Of a stretch of 64,000 bases of DNA, positions 51,707 to 63,741 are shown in pieces (the first letter of the stretch is position 1; the number at the start of each line of letters is the position of its first letter). Below the pieces are notes generated by a model, which was not told the DNA's origin, ran no database searches, and worked only from the letters and a program-made list of their open reading frames with translations. The DNA is from Notolepis coatsorum (taxonomy: Eukaryota > Chordata > Actinopteri > Aulopiformes > Paralepididae). A program made the position numbers and the translations under genes. The stretch lies in NCBI GenBank assembly GCA_963971535.1, contig OZ020589.1, forward strand, positions 91,556,136 to 91,620,135, written 5' to 3'.

Positions 51707-54042
51707 GGCTCGTTTAAAAGAAATAAAGCATAGATATTGGCATGGTGTACCTTTCTGTGCATATTCATCCACAATCTATAGCTCAACATGAAGATATTCG
51801 CAATTAATCGTAAAGGTAGCAAAATAACAACGTTTATGTTTTCGTTCACTGGGAGACTACACTGCCGTTTGGCGCTGCTGACTGACGTCACCACAGTGTA
51901 GCCCCCTGGCTTTAGTCGCAGACCTAGGATCAGATTTCCCTTACATTCCATAAGCGTACAATGGGAAAATAACTGACCCTGAATCTGTTGCTAGTATCTC
52001 TTTCACCAATCATTTTTTTTTTTATATTTGTATTTATAATTTAAATCGTATAACGTTATTTCGCTGCATATCAAATCACTGGTACATGCATTATAAATTA
52101 TTATAAATATAAATAAATTATAAATGTCATTTTTCAGTCTCTAGCATTGTATTATAGTAATAGGAGTTAGTATCAATGTGTTTTTGTGTCTAAATACCAT
52201 ATTGGCGGATTGCTCTCATTCAGCTCAGACAATTTCCTGCTAGATTTAATTAGGTCATCCTGATTTGAGGCATATCGTGACATCACCGGGGCCCTGGGTA
52301 AGCGGACAGTGATGCGATTGGCTCTGTAGTTGGAGCTAATGGCCGCCCACAATCTACCTAGACTACACAGCGAGTGGAAACCACTTCCTCATACTGCGAG
52401 GCAGAGTGAAACCAGACACCTCTGCATGCACTCTGCGAGGGAGAGAGAGAGAGAGAGATAGAGAGGGAGAGACAGAGAGACCACTGTGCAAACACTCCAC
52501 GCGCAGGTCACTTCGCTGTGAGCGTTTCCACGGTTAGCTTGCGGCTAACGTTAGTTAGCTCGCTAGCTCACGGCTAAAGTTAGTTAGCTCATAGCTAACA
52601 TAATATTAGCCTAGCTCGAGGCTAACGTTATATAACCGAACAATACACGCATGCCCTGAACCGTAGAGGTTGTATCGAACGGTGTACGGTTCAAATGCAT
52701 ACCGTTCCACCCCTACTACTTAGCTAACGTTAGCTTATTTGGGTTTTCAGAAAAAGGCAGACTATGTGACACTAATCTCTAGGTAGTATCGTATCGTGTA
52801 TTTCATCACAGTAGCCTCCTGGTGTTTAACACTTTGATCGCCATGGTTAAATTCATAATTTACCATCCCTAGCCAGCTCTATTTGTCTATGGAGAAGTTC
52901 CCCTTCTTTGCAGGGCTATAACTTTTTAAATTCTATTGCTAAATTGACATTATTATGGCCCATTCAATGTCCTATATCCATTGTTCAGGGTGTAGCAACG
53001 ATATACCTTTTCATTCACATATTCATACTAAAATATGGTCTAAAGTATAAGTATGTTTTTATCGTTTTCTGCAGCTTTCTCCAGAACTTGATTTATAGCC
53101 CCAAATGCATTATATTGATGATCAAATACAGTTTGGTAGCGATCGGTGCCAGATGAAAAATTTCAACTGGAGGTACTTCTAGAAGTTACTACGTATCATC
53201 TGATATTGACCGGATGGGCGAGGGGGCGTTTATAATTCCGTGGGCAATGTTATACCATTCATCTAGTGTGGGTCATATGATCATCAGATCAGTTAGTATA
53301 GAAGACGTTAGAAAATAACGTTGAAACTCACCGTATCTTCCTCGCGCCGTTGGACGATCAGCTTGGAGTAGACAGTTTTCGATTATGGGATGTTGATCCT
53401 GATGAACCATTTCCAGGTTGTATAATACTATATACGTCCAAATAACGTTGTTTATTGAGTTAGGGCGAGCGATTGATTATCCAGTGTGTTGAGATAGAGT
53501 CCTGCTAATGATCGCGAGTGCCCGGACGAAATATGGATGAGCACTTCCTGTTTGACGAGTCACTTCCTGTTGGTGATCTGCCGATCGGCCACCAGATGGC
53601 GCTCTTGAACCGCTAGAGAGTTGAGTGGAGCTCAGCTGTACATCTCAGGTCCCCGGAGGAGAAATATGATTTCGATCACAGATTTTTGAAATATTGATAT
53701 CAAAGACGAGTTACGGCGTCTTCGGCAGAATGAGCATGGCTAGGAAAGACGTCCAAAGGCGTTTTCGGCGACCATAGTGTTAATAAACACTTCTAGCCAT
53801 GACAGCATGATGTAGAAGGTCGGCTTGTTCTGACTTCAACAGGCAGCTCCACTTTTCTTGTTAAATTAAATGTAACAATCAAATTCAATGTAACTATCGA
53901 TAACGTTAGCTAATTTAGCAATTTTTGGATTGTGAGGAACCAATATTATATGACAGCCCCGCCCCCATTCGCTAACCAACCAATCAATGCTACACAACAT
54001 CAAAGCAACGGTTGTGTTGCAGTCGCTAGTTCGATTTTTGTG
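51707..54042. other. Intergenic DNA without recognisable genes
   Basis: No coding region with family features is seen. A GA-rich purine tract lies at about 52434-52480. Clusters of gctaacgttagc-like words lie at about 52530-52640, a motif common in fish DNA. Two single hAT-like ends (ccgttccacccct near 52715; ttaccatcccta near 52870) have no visible partners. The stretch 52900-53800 looks like an unassigned repeat. Confidence 0.5.
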
Positions 54043-54511
54043 ATAGGTACTAGGGATGCCCCGATCACGTTTTTTGCCACCGATACTGATCGTCTTGAGC
54101 CATATCGGCCGATACCGATCCGATATCGATCGTTTTTGGTATAAAAAATATATTATATATATATATAAATCTTTTTTATATAAAAAATATATATTATATA
54201 ATCATACTTGTAGTTGTATTATCTGCGAGACATCGCCACCAAGCAACAAGTCAAAATGCTCGCAATCTGCAAACGGCTCCACTGTTTGTGTGTACTCGAG
54301 TAGCCTCCAGCTACGGCCAGGATTCTCCGGCGCTGCAGCTGGACCCTATTGGTATAAATCACATTCAGCATGCCCTCAGCTCGAATACGCATCTAATCAA
54401 TGTTATAAGACATTGATATCAGGAGCTATCTGTAGCTACTGCTAGCCGGCTAGATAACGTTAAGACAACGCCTCAGTGAACTATTTAGTTTAGAGCTAAC
54501 GTGAGCTAACG

Positions 54512-55333
54512 TAGGGCTGGGCGATATGAACAAAAACGTTATCGCGATAAAATTATAAAATTATTTTCATATAATTCGATATCGATAATTATCGTCGATA
54601 TAATGTCCGTCAAGTTTAATTAACTTCTTATGCTGCTGCGAATGTCTCAAGTCGAGTTGATGTCGTCATCAGTCCGCGCACGTTAGTAGTTAGCTGACAA
54701 GCGGAGTATCTCATGACAATAAATATGACACTAAAATACTCTCTTCCGCCACAATATATTGAAACGAACTGTATACCCCACACTACTATAAACGTGGCCT
54801 CAGAATTCAAAACACACACATACTCGGCACGTAAATATATAAAACATCGCCGTGCAAGCTAATTAGCCTAGCAAGCCTGTAGTATCTAAGCGGTGTATTC
54901 CATGACAATGTGCTAAATATTACACTAAAATACTCTCTTCCGCCACAATATATTGAAACGACGTCCACTGTATAACCCCACTACTATAAACGTGGCCTCA
55001 GAATTCACGTCACACACATACTCGGCACGTAAATATATAAAACATCGCCGTGCAAGCTAATTAGCCTAGCAAGCCTTGTTGTTGAGTGAGTCCTACCTCC
55101 TTCCGGGTATACTTCGCTCTCGGCCATCTCCTTCACTGATTGGTTGTTAGCTGTTGTGCGTAAACACGTCATCACGTAACGTTGGTTGTTGTTAGTGAGT
55201 GTGCTGAGCCGAGGCTGAACGGAGCCAAGCTTGGAAAATCGATATATCGAAACTTTGCGACCACGTTTCATGTTTATTTCGAGGAAATTATTTATCGCGA
55301 TAGTTATCGTTATCGTTTTATCGCCCAGCCCTA
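54512..55333. mobile_element. Nested hAT, 822 bp, with internal duplication
   Basis: The TSD agctaacg lies at 54504-54511 and 55334-55341. The ends are TAGGGCTGGGCGATA and TTATCGCCCAGCCCTA, with atatcgat and cgcgataa words inside. A block of about 189 bp occurs twice in tandem (54701-54889, 54890-55078). No transposase is visible. Confidence 0.93.
54701..55078. repeat. 189-bp tandem duplication inside the nested hAT
   Basis: Both units run from gcgg(a/t)gtat through catgacaat, actaaaatactctcttccgc, aaacgtggcctcagaattca and actcggcacgtaaatatata to agcctagcaagcct. They differ by small indels and a few substitutions. Confidence 0.88.
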
Positions 55334-55806
55334 AGCTAACGTGAGCTACCGAGTCAACGGAGGTAACTTATCATGCACTCGACTATTGCTGGAGCATTTG
55401 TTGATATCAGCAGCTATCAGTAGCTAGCCAGCTAGATAACATTAGACAATGCCTCATGTAGTCACTGGGTCATTTAGTTTAAACAGTAACGTTAGCTTGG
55501 TAGGTAGCCAACGTTAGCTCACGTCGCATGCACCAGACTATAGCAGACTGCGAGGCATAGGAGCCTCTTGTTTACACGAGTGCGGGAGGGGCTGGGGAGG
55601 AGGAGGGGCCGTACACTGCAGGCAGCTGTGTGTCTGAGAGAGAAGTCAGCAGTGAGATCTCTGCTAAGAATTGGATCATGTTTTTCGATCGGTTTTGACG
55701 ATCGGCGAAAATAAAGCATTATCACCGATCACCGATCTCATATTTATACTGAATATCGGCCGATACCGATCGCTGGCCGATCGATCGGGGCATCCCTAAT
55801 AGGTAC

Positions 55807-56550
55807 GCAACACCCTCTGCAACACACTCTGCGACGGTTGCAGATGTCGCAGAGCCATGTTGTGTTGCAGTTGCGTTGCAGTTGCCCGAGCATGTAGAGC
55901 CCTTTACGCAAAGCTAGTCCTCCGGTCATGCATCCACTCAACTCAGAGAATACAGCATCAGGCTATTCTAAAAGTATTGATACTAAAATAGAGTATTGAA
56001 CCGTTGGGTATCAAGATACTTTTCTAGTATCTGTGTATCATGCAACACTAGTAAAGACATTTATTTTGACATTCTGATTTAAGAACTTTCTAAATAAAAG
56101 TGAATTTATCTGACTTCTTGTATTAATTGATGAAAAAGTAGCTATGTGCAGTAATATAGATTATAAAATTGAGGATGTAATATATTATTGAGCTGCAATG
56201 CTGCATTGAGATGCATCGTAGAATCGATCGAATCAAATCGTGGACAGCTGAATCGTAATCGAATTGAATCGTGAGGCCGGTGAAGATTCACAGCTCTAGT
56301 TTTCACTATCATCTCTGCTTGTGTCGCTGTGTCGGAGAGCCCTGTAAAAAGCCAATTAGGTGGCGTGTGACAGGGTCTACTGCTACACACAGGTAGAGAT
56401 GATGGTGAATACAAATGTTTATTTATTTATTATCACAATATTTATTTACAGTGGCTCTCTGGCATTCAAAATGAGTTAAATTAAGCAAATGTGAAAGAAA
56501 ATAAATGCTCTCCTGTTTTGCTTTTATATCAAACAGGTAACAATTAGCTT
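55807..56550. other. Intergenic DNA with a partial hAT end
   Basis: No gene is seen. The bases at about 56282-56298 (gattcacagctctag) look like the right end of another hAT, with gaatcg-type words before it, but no left end was found. The stretch 55810-55920 resembles 50690-50770 inverted, so an unassigned repeat is shared. Confidence 0.45.
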
Positions 56551-56551
56551 C

Positions 56552-57265
56552 TCTGTAGCAACCTCTTTAACCTCTCTCTGAGGCTGGAGAGGGTGCCCCA
56601 GCTCTGGAAGACCTCCTGCATTGTCCCAGTGCCCAACACCCTCAATGACTACAGGCTCTGACTTCACACGTCATGAAGACCTTTGAGAGGCTGGCCCTGC
56701 AACACCTCAAGCCCCTGGTGCATGACTCCCTCGACCCCCTGCCGTTTGCATACCAGGCAAACATCGGGGTGGAGGACGCCATCATCTACATGCTGCACAG
56801 AGCCTACACGCACCTGGAGAAGCCGCACAGCTCAGTGAGGATTATGTTCTTGGATTTCTCCAGCGCCTGGCTTCAACACCATCCAGCCATCACGGCTAGC
56901 GTATAACCTCACGGTGATGCAGCTGGAGTGCGGCCTGGTGGCCTGGATCACGGACTATCTCACCAACAGACCACAGTACGTCACAGTAATTCTGACGTGC
57001 TGGTGAGCAACACCAGTGCCCCCCAAGGAACTGTGCCGCCCGTCACCCTTCCTGTTTAACCTCTACACCTCCGACTTCTGCCACAACTCGAGCGGGTGCC
57101 ACCTGCAGAAGTTCTCCGACGACTTCTCCATTGTAAGTTACATCACTTATGACAATGAGGATGCTATGCTGTGGTATGCTGGGGGGGCTACATCAACTGA
57201 AGGGACACCAACAAACTGAACAAGCTGGTGAGGAAGGCTAGCTCCGTGGTGTGAGTCGAGCTGGT
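56552..57265 (+). pseudogene. Rex1-like LINE, reverse transcriptase remnant
   Basis: The + strand gives LRLERVPQLWKTSCIVPVPN, then VMKTFERLALQHLKPLVHDS, then LDPLPFAYQANIGVEDAIIY, then FLDFSSAW, then SPFLFNLYTSDFCHNSSGCH and LQKFSDDFSIV. The last is the RT active-site region, with FSDD where FADD or YADD is usual. This is the RT of Rex1-type (CR1 clade) fish LINEs. Several frameshifts and small deletions split it, and both ends are truncated. Confidence 0.85.
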
Positions 57266-57742
57266 CAGACTAGAGGTGGTGGCAAGGAAGCTGGTTGCTA
57301 GAGCTGATGTTTTCCTTACCGCACACATTTGCAAAATATTTCCTACCGCCGCGGTTATTACAACAAATTTAAAAAAAAAAGTTTGAATGCATTTTTTTTT
57401 TTAGTAGTAGTCTACTCTTTATAGCATATAGCCTGCCTCTAGTCTAAATGTCTATCTTTAGAGGATTACTTTGCAGCATGAATATTGTTTGGGATTCGGC
57501 AAGCACGCATTAGTTATTGAAAGTGAAACACGGATTCGAAGTTTCCCCTCTGGTCGTGCGCAGTTCACTCGGTGTCGCGGGCAGGGGTGGTTACCCCTAA
57601 CCCCCCGACCCTTTCTTATTATTATTACTATAAAGTTACTACTTTATAATAAAGGCATTCGTTTTGTGGCATTAACATTATATAGTTATACGTTCAATAA
57701 CATCAGCGTATTTACCGGACCATAGCAAGGGCAAGCAATACT
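57266..57742. other. Intergenic DNA without recognisable genes
   Basis: AT-rich with A and T runs near 57370 and 57390. A short imperfect hairpin lies at about 57630-57652 (ctataaagttactactttat). Nothing else is recognised. Confidence 0.5.
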
Positions 57743-58323
57743 ATTTTTTTTTTATCAATTTTTTTTATTATTAATTACATGAAACAAGACAACACAATAA
57801 CCACAGTAACAAAAAACATAACTCCACAGGAGAATAACAAACAATAATAATACAGAATAATAAATTATAAAGACAAAAAGAAAAAGAAACAGCGTCCAAC
57901 CTATCAAATATAGATGGCTACTTCAATAACAAAAAGGTCTTCAACATGCCAACCTTTCCCCACCTTTACAAAGTGGAGTGACTTAAAAGATTGTTTACGA
58001 GAGTGTTGCCGCAGATTTACTGTAGATAGCCTAGGTCCCTTACACATGTTCAAGACTGCCAAACTCGCAGAAGGTAAAGTGTAAGAAGAAAGAAAATCTT
58101 CCTCCAAGTTGGTTGACAGGTCAATCAGTCTGCCAATATTAGTCCCTTGGGGAGATGGCATGTGAATTGACATATAGCGCAGAATAGCTAAATATCAACC
58201 CCCCCTAAAATCCCCCCAGTCAAAGTTAAGAAGGACAAGACAAAAACCAAGACAGACAAGACATTTCCTCCTCCCCCTCCCCAGAGACCGCCGGACCCCC
58301 CCGATCAAGCGCCCCAACCCCGC

Positions 58324-61300
58324 TCAGCCGCACACGGCGGTCTTTACCTTCTCAGCTGCTGCGAACCACAGGTCAATGCCAGCCTGCCCTACCCCAATCA
58401 CCCGAGCCGTGGATATCTCAAGATAAATCACATCCAATAGAGTTAGGGACCAGTTAATCATTGTAAGCTTCTCAGGCTCCTTCCATCTCATTGCTATTAG
58501 CTTCTTCGCTGCTGTGACGCCCGCTAGGACAACCCTTTTCAGTTGTACGGACGCGGGTAGTGTCGTTATATCGTTCAGGAGTAGCGTAACAGCCGTGAAT
58601 GGGATAGTTAAGCCACACAGATCTGAAAGTTTGTCCGTTATTGACCTCCAGAAGCGGGCCACTGGTGGGCAATCCCAATACATATGCATATAAGTGCCAG
58701 TGGCCTTTTGAGAGCACAAAGTGCACCGAGAGTCGGTTATCAGTCCCATAGCAAATAGCTTCCTAGGTGTAAGATAGGTCCTATGAATATAATTAAAATT
58801 AATTTGCTGGTGATTGGGGTTGCGGGAAGATAATGCCACATTTGCCCAAACATCATCCCAGTCAAACTCGGGGTCCAACTCCGGGATATCCACACGCCAG
58901 ATTGTATCCAATGATAAATTTTTATACGTGGATTGAATTAAGAGCGTATAAAAGTCTGAGACAAACCCTCTGGATGTCGTCCTGTCCACTATGAGCCTGA
59001 GGAAGGGGTGTGGGTGCAAAGCTTGAGCCCACGGTACGCCATGCGCCCTCAGTGCTGAGGCCTAACAAAAATAATAGTTGGTTTCAGGTTGCCGACCGAC
59101 CCTGCCGATTTAGGTGCGACCCAATATATTTTATGAGTTTTTAAAAAAATAAAAAAAAAAAAAAATAATCATTTTTTTTTTTTTTTTTTTTTTTTAGAAT
59201 AAAGTTTCATAGAAATCTTAGTCAAATATTTAGTATTATGGATATTAAACATGCTGGCAGAGTACATGCATCCATGTTGTTGTGAACATTTTAATTAAAT
59301 AAAGAAATTCCCTATCCATAGTCGCCATGGGAAAGAATAAAATAAAAAAATAAAATAAAATAAATTCCCTACCTACCCATGGCCAAACTGACAACCAACC
59401 TGAAACCAACTATTAATTTTGTTAGGCCTGACCTTAGTTGAAGGTAAAGAAAGAAGGACTCGCCGGGAAGATCATAAAATTCTCTTAAGTCCTGAAACGC
59501 ACGGAGGCCGTTCTTATCATAAATATCCTCCAGAGTATGCACTCCCCTCCTTTGCCATTGAGGAATATTAACCGGCTTGTGCCCAACAAGTAATTGCTGG
59601 TTATTAAAAATTGGAGAGTCCAGGTGCCATGGGCATTTAACCCCACACGACCTCTGTACATTACGCCCCGTTTGGATCACGTGAGTTATGATCGGTCCAT
59701 ACCTCAGCCGGCATTTCGAAATAGAGACAGTGGAGTACACTACATCCTGCAATCTTAGCGGAGATACCACCGCCGCTTCTAAGGAGCGCCACGATACAGC
59801 CTCTACAGGGTCTAGCCAGCACATCAGAGGTCTCAGTGAAAAGGACCAGAAATAAAGTTTAAAATCAGGGATTGCGAGGCCCCCATCTTGTTTTCTACGT
59901 TGAGTAGTAGCCCTTTTGATTCTCGGGCGTTTGTTATTCCAGATAAATTTAGATACCATCGATTGTACCTTGCGCCAGTGGTCTATTGGAGGGGGCAGGG
60001 GGAGCATTGAACTAATAAAATTTATCCTAGGCAGGATGTTCATTTTGATTATGGAAGCCCGGGCTTGTAAGGAGTTAGGAAGGGACGACCACCTGTCTAG
60101 ATCCTGGCGTATTTTATCATAAGTACCCGTGAAGTTGTACTTAGTAGTTTGGTTCAGCGTGGGGAATATCTCTATGCCCAAGTATTTAAAATGTTCTACT
60201 ATGGGGATATCAGCTGGTAGTCGTACCGCCTTGGCCAGCTCATTAAGAGGTAGGCAGGCTGATTTGTTCCAGTTAATCTTAAAGCCTGACAATTTACCAA
60301 AGTCGTCGATTATCCTCAATAATTTTGTGGCCGACCGGGAGGGGTCGTCCATGAAAATCAGCAGGTCATCCGCATAGAGAGCAATTTTGTGTGGAGTATT
60401 ATTGACCATTATGGGGACGATGTCCTCCGATTGTCTAATAAATTGGGCCAAAGGTTCGAGGGAAAGCGCGAACAGTCCTGGGCTCAGAGGACAACCCTGT
60501 CTAGAAGATCTGGAGACTGGAAAGAGTGTGGAACAGTTTTTGCCTGTCAGTATCATCGCAGACGGCGAGGCATACAGGACTTTAATCATATGAATAAAAC
60601 TCTTCCCAAGACCCATGACCTCAAGTACCTTCCACAGGTATGACCACTCAAGTCTGTCAAACGCCTTCATGGCATCCAAAGACAGAACTGTGGATGGAGT
60701 TGTATTGTCTTTACTGTTATCGATTACATGCAACAGCCTCCTAAGATTATCTGCAGCCAGACGCCCCGGGATAAACCAGTTTGATCGCAGTGTACCAATA
60801 CAGACATAAATCTCTGCAGGCGACGGGCCAGCACCTTGGCAAACACTTTTAAATCGGCCCCGAGAAGACTCAAGGGTCTATAGCTACCACAATCATTGGG
60901 ATCTTTGTCCTTCTTGAGAAGTAAAGAAATCAACGCCATATTGACATCTCTTGAGAACTCCCCTTGTTCGATAGCATAATTGATCATATCGAGCATCAAT
61001 GGACCCAGTTGGTCCCAGAAAGCTAAATACACTTCGGGTGGAATACCATCCCAGCCTGGTGCCTTACCCCTCTGCATTTCAACAATCGTCTCCCTCAATT
61101 CCACGAGAGTAATCGGTCTCCCCAGTTCCTTGGCCTCTTCCTCAGAAATGTGGGGTATCTCAAGCCCGCCAATGAACGATTCAAATTTAGAGTCATCAAG
61201 ATTACCCTCTGAGCTATATAACTGTGAGTAAAACTCTTTAAAAGTGTCATTGATCTTTTTCGAATCAGTAGTGACTGCACCCTGGCTCGTCCTGATCGAG

Positions 61301-62467
61301 GGGATATCCGAGAAATGATCATTTGAGCGTATTTTCATTGCCAATAGATGGCTAGGTCTGGAGCCGTGAAAGTAGTAATTTTGTCTTGTCCTATGTATCA
61401 AGAACTCAGACTGTTGTTTAAGTATGGAGTTTATTTCTTTTTTGACTATCTTACGTTGTGTGTTTAGTCGTTCACTATAGTTAGTTTGCAAGGATGCGTA
61501 TAGGTCCGCATATAATGTTTCCAGTCCTTCTAGCTTTTTGACCGGGATTTTCGCAAATTGGAGGCAAATAGTGTGACATGACCCCTGATAAATCCTTTCA
61601 ATGCGTTCCACAGGACCCTAGGGTCTTCTACTGTGCCAACGTTGATCTGCAAAAATTCAGCTAGTTTACTCCTGAACTCAGAACAGAAGTCATCGTTCTT
61701 TAGCAAGGTCGAATTAAAACGCCATCTGGGAGCACTTGCGGAGAGCCTGCCAAAGGTTGCCGTAAGGAAAATCCCCTTGTGGTCTGAGAGAGCCAAGGGA
61801 ACCAATGAGACATCGAAACTATCAAACATATTAGGGGACGCGAATGCATAGTCAATTCGAGAGAAGCTTTTGTGTCTGGCTGACAGGTGAGAGTAATCTT
61901 TGAGGGTGGGGTTGGATAAGCGCCAAAGGTCTGTGAGCCCCGTGTCCTGGGCCCACATCCAGAGGGCTTTAGAGGCCCGTTTTTGGTCGCTCGTTTCAGA
62001 GGGCCCGGACCTATCCATCTCCGCATCCCAGCACGCATTAAAATCTCGCCACCCACAATGAGAGCGTATCCATTAAGTTCCAACATATTCTTCGTGATTG
62101 TATTATAGAACGCTGAATCAAATGTGTTAGGAGCATACAATGCTATTATAGCCATCTTCCTATGCGAGAACTCAACTTTTGCTATAGTAATCCTTCCCTC
62201 CGTGTCCGACCATACGTCCAGGACTTTGATATCAAGGTTACGTCTTGTAACTATGACGACTCCTTTCGTCTTATCATCGGCTGAGGATGAGGAGATAACG
62301 TGATATTGCCGATTTGCCAGTCTTGACACGTCACCTACCAATAAATGCGTCTCACTAAGGAGAGCAAGGTCAATATTTCTCCTCTTCAATAGCCAAAGGA
62401 CACTGGCACGCTTGTGTGGGGCGTTAAGCCCTCCTGCGTTCCAAATTAAAATATTCAATTTAGCCAT
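58324..62467 (-). pseudogene. LINE ORF2: APE nuclease and RT, frameshifted
   Basis: The start MAKLNILIWNAGGLNAPHKR and LLSETHLL are the APE nuclease; then SRIDYAFASPNMF and LSDHKGIF; then reverse transcriptase (RGKAPGWDGIPPEVY; CGSYRPLSLLGADLK; LSLDAMKAFDRLEWSYLW; RQGCPLSPGLF; LYADDLLIFM with YADD); then the C-terminal knuckle (CTLCSQKATGTYMHMYWDCP). Frameshifts lie near 62048 (after IVGG), near 61553, and near 60780 (after DQTG). The MITE at 59059-59428 cuts the frame between QLRS and ALRAHGVP. Otherwise conserved motifs are kept, so the copy is dead but not old. Confidence 0.9.
59059..59428. mobile_element. MITE, 370 bp, 3-bp TSD, inside LINE ORF2
   Basis: The ends are long inverted repeats: GGCCTAACAAAAATAATAGT on the left continuing gtttcaggttg, and the complement on the right, over about 33 bases with few mismatches. 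The flanks are tga (59056-59058) and tga (59429-59431). Removing the element and one tga restores the LINE frame as QLRSALRAHGVP, in line with QLRLCMRSHGVP in the other copy, so the 3-bp TSD is well supported. A 3-bp TSD fits PIF/Harbinger or CACTA groups, but the ends do not clearly fit either. Confidence 0.85.
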
Positions 62468-62870
62468 GGTCGAGCTTGTCTAAATGCGTAGAGAACATAC
62501 CAGTGTAGCTAGACTGCTCGAGGCACTGATCCAGGCGGGCCCAGGCGGTCAATCCCAGGAGTACAGAGGAGGAACAATTACACACATATAAGACAACAGC
62601 ACATAAAACACATAAAAATACCACCCCAGTTACAACCCCCCCACCTTCTACTCTAAACCCTAACCCACCCGTCCTATTATAAGCCCTCCTATACCCACTC
62701 TCCAGTCCCCACCCTATGCCCCATCCACTGAGGATGGTCATCTTCCTATCACTTCCCACTAGAGACATGGATCCAATAAGACGCTCCCAACTCCAACCCC
62801 CCTCTAGATAAACCCCTGAGTAAACCCCCACTAGTCCAATAAACACAAATAATAATAAAAATAAAATTCA
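62468..62870 (-). other. Leader just upstream of LINE ORF2
   Basis: No coding family is recognised. The - strand frame here (62460-62846) runs Gly/Val-rich and is treated as chance. It lies between ORF2 and the 450-bp tandem units. Confidence 0.5.
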
Positions 62871-63741
62871 ATAAAGAAATCGGTCGAAAACCACCTGAGC
62901 CTTGGCCCCAACATGAGACAACCATAATGGTAAAAATAGCCATTATTAAATAATAGCTCCACATCAACCTGCAACCATCTATTTCCGAATCTGCGCTTCA
63001 ACGTCGCAATGTTATAGCCCAAATGGGTACAGGAAAATTCAAAACAAAATTAAATTAAAGCATCCCAGCCGATAGTCTAAGGCAGGATCGGGTCACAGGT
63101 TAATTGTGCAAAATTGTGTGAACAATGTCAATTAAACAATGACAATAATAAGAAAGGGAAAAAAGGGGGTATGGTCAAAGTGCACCCCTGTAGCAGTCCC
63201 TCTGATCAGGCACAACGGCTGAAATGACATAACCTATGTAAGAAAAGCATTAAACACATTAATTAATCCGGGGATGGTAACAGGCAATATCTGACACAAC
63301 CCGTTATCATCTATTGTTTAAATAAAGATATCGGTCGAAAACCACCGTGAGCCTAGGACTTAACATGAGATAACTTATAATGGATTTTTTTTTAAATATA
63401 GTCATTATTATATAGTAACAACTCAACATCAACCCTGCAACCATCTATTTCGGAGTCTGCGCATCAACGACGCAATGTTATAGCACCAATGGACAAAGAA
63501 AATCCAAAACAAAATTAAATTAGAGTATACCAGCCGGTAGTCTAAGGTAGGATCGGGTTCCAGGTAAATTGTGCAAACAAATGCCATTTAACAACGACAA
63601 TAATAAGAAGGGGAAAAAGGGGTTATGGTCAAAGTGCACATCTGTAACAGTCCCTCTGATCAGGCACAATTAAACACATTCATTAACCCGGGGATGATAA
63701 TAGGCAATATCTGACAAAACCTGTTATCATATCTTGTTTAT
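62871..63741 (-). repeat. Two tandem units of about 450 bp upstream of ORF2
   Basis: Unit one is 62871-63320 and unit two 63321-63741. Both carry cggtcgaaaaccacc, gcaaccatctatttc, gacgcaatgttatagc (or cgtcgcaatgttatagc), ctaaggtaggatcgggt, ctctgatcaggcacaa and ggcaatatctgac. Unit two lacks about 35 bases (63218-63252 in unit one). They resemble promoter-bearing monomers found upstream of some L1 elements, though whether they lie before ORF1 or between ORF1 and ORF2 is not known. Confidence 0.82.

Larger units (their letters stand above)
54051..55798. mobile_element. hAT holding a second hAT
   Basis: The TSD ataggtac lies at 54043-54050 and 55799-55806. The ends are TAGGGATGCCCCGATCA and TCGATCGGGGCATCCCTA. 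Subterminal ccgatac/gtatcgg words occur at both sides. Without the nested element at 54512-55333 it is about 0.92 kb. No transposase is visible. Confidence 0.93.

Noticed and set aside
52530-52640. gctaacgttagc clusters as a promoter of the zinc-finger gene
   Set aside because: The motif is widespread in fish DNA and repeats; no first exon or conserved start was found nearby.
57016-57219. Possible separate small gene
   Set aside because: It is the RT active-site region of the Rex1-like LINE.
62460-62846. 128-residue - strand frame upstream of LINE ORF2 as a possible ORF1
   Set aside because: Gly/Val-rich without a coiled coil or RRM; unlike the ORF1 at 30564-31727.
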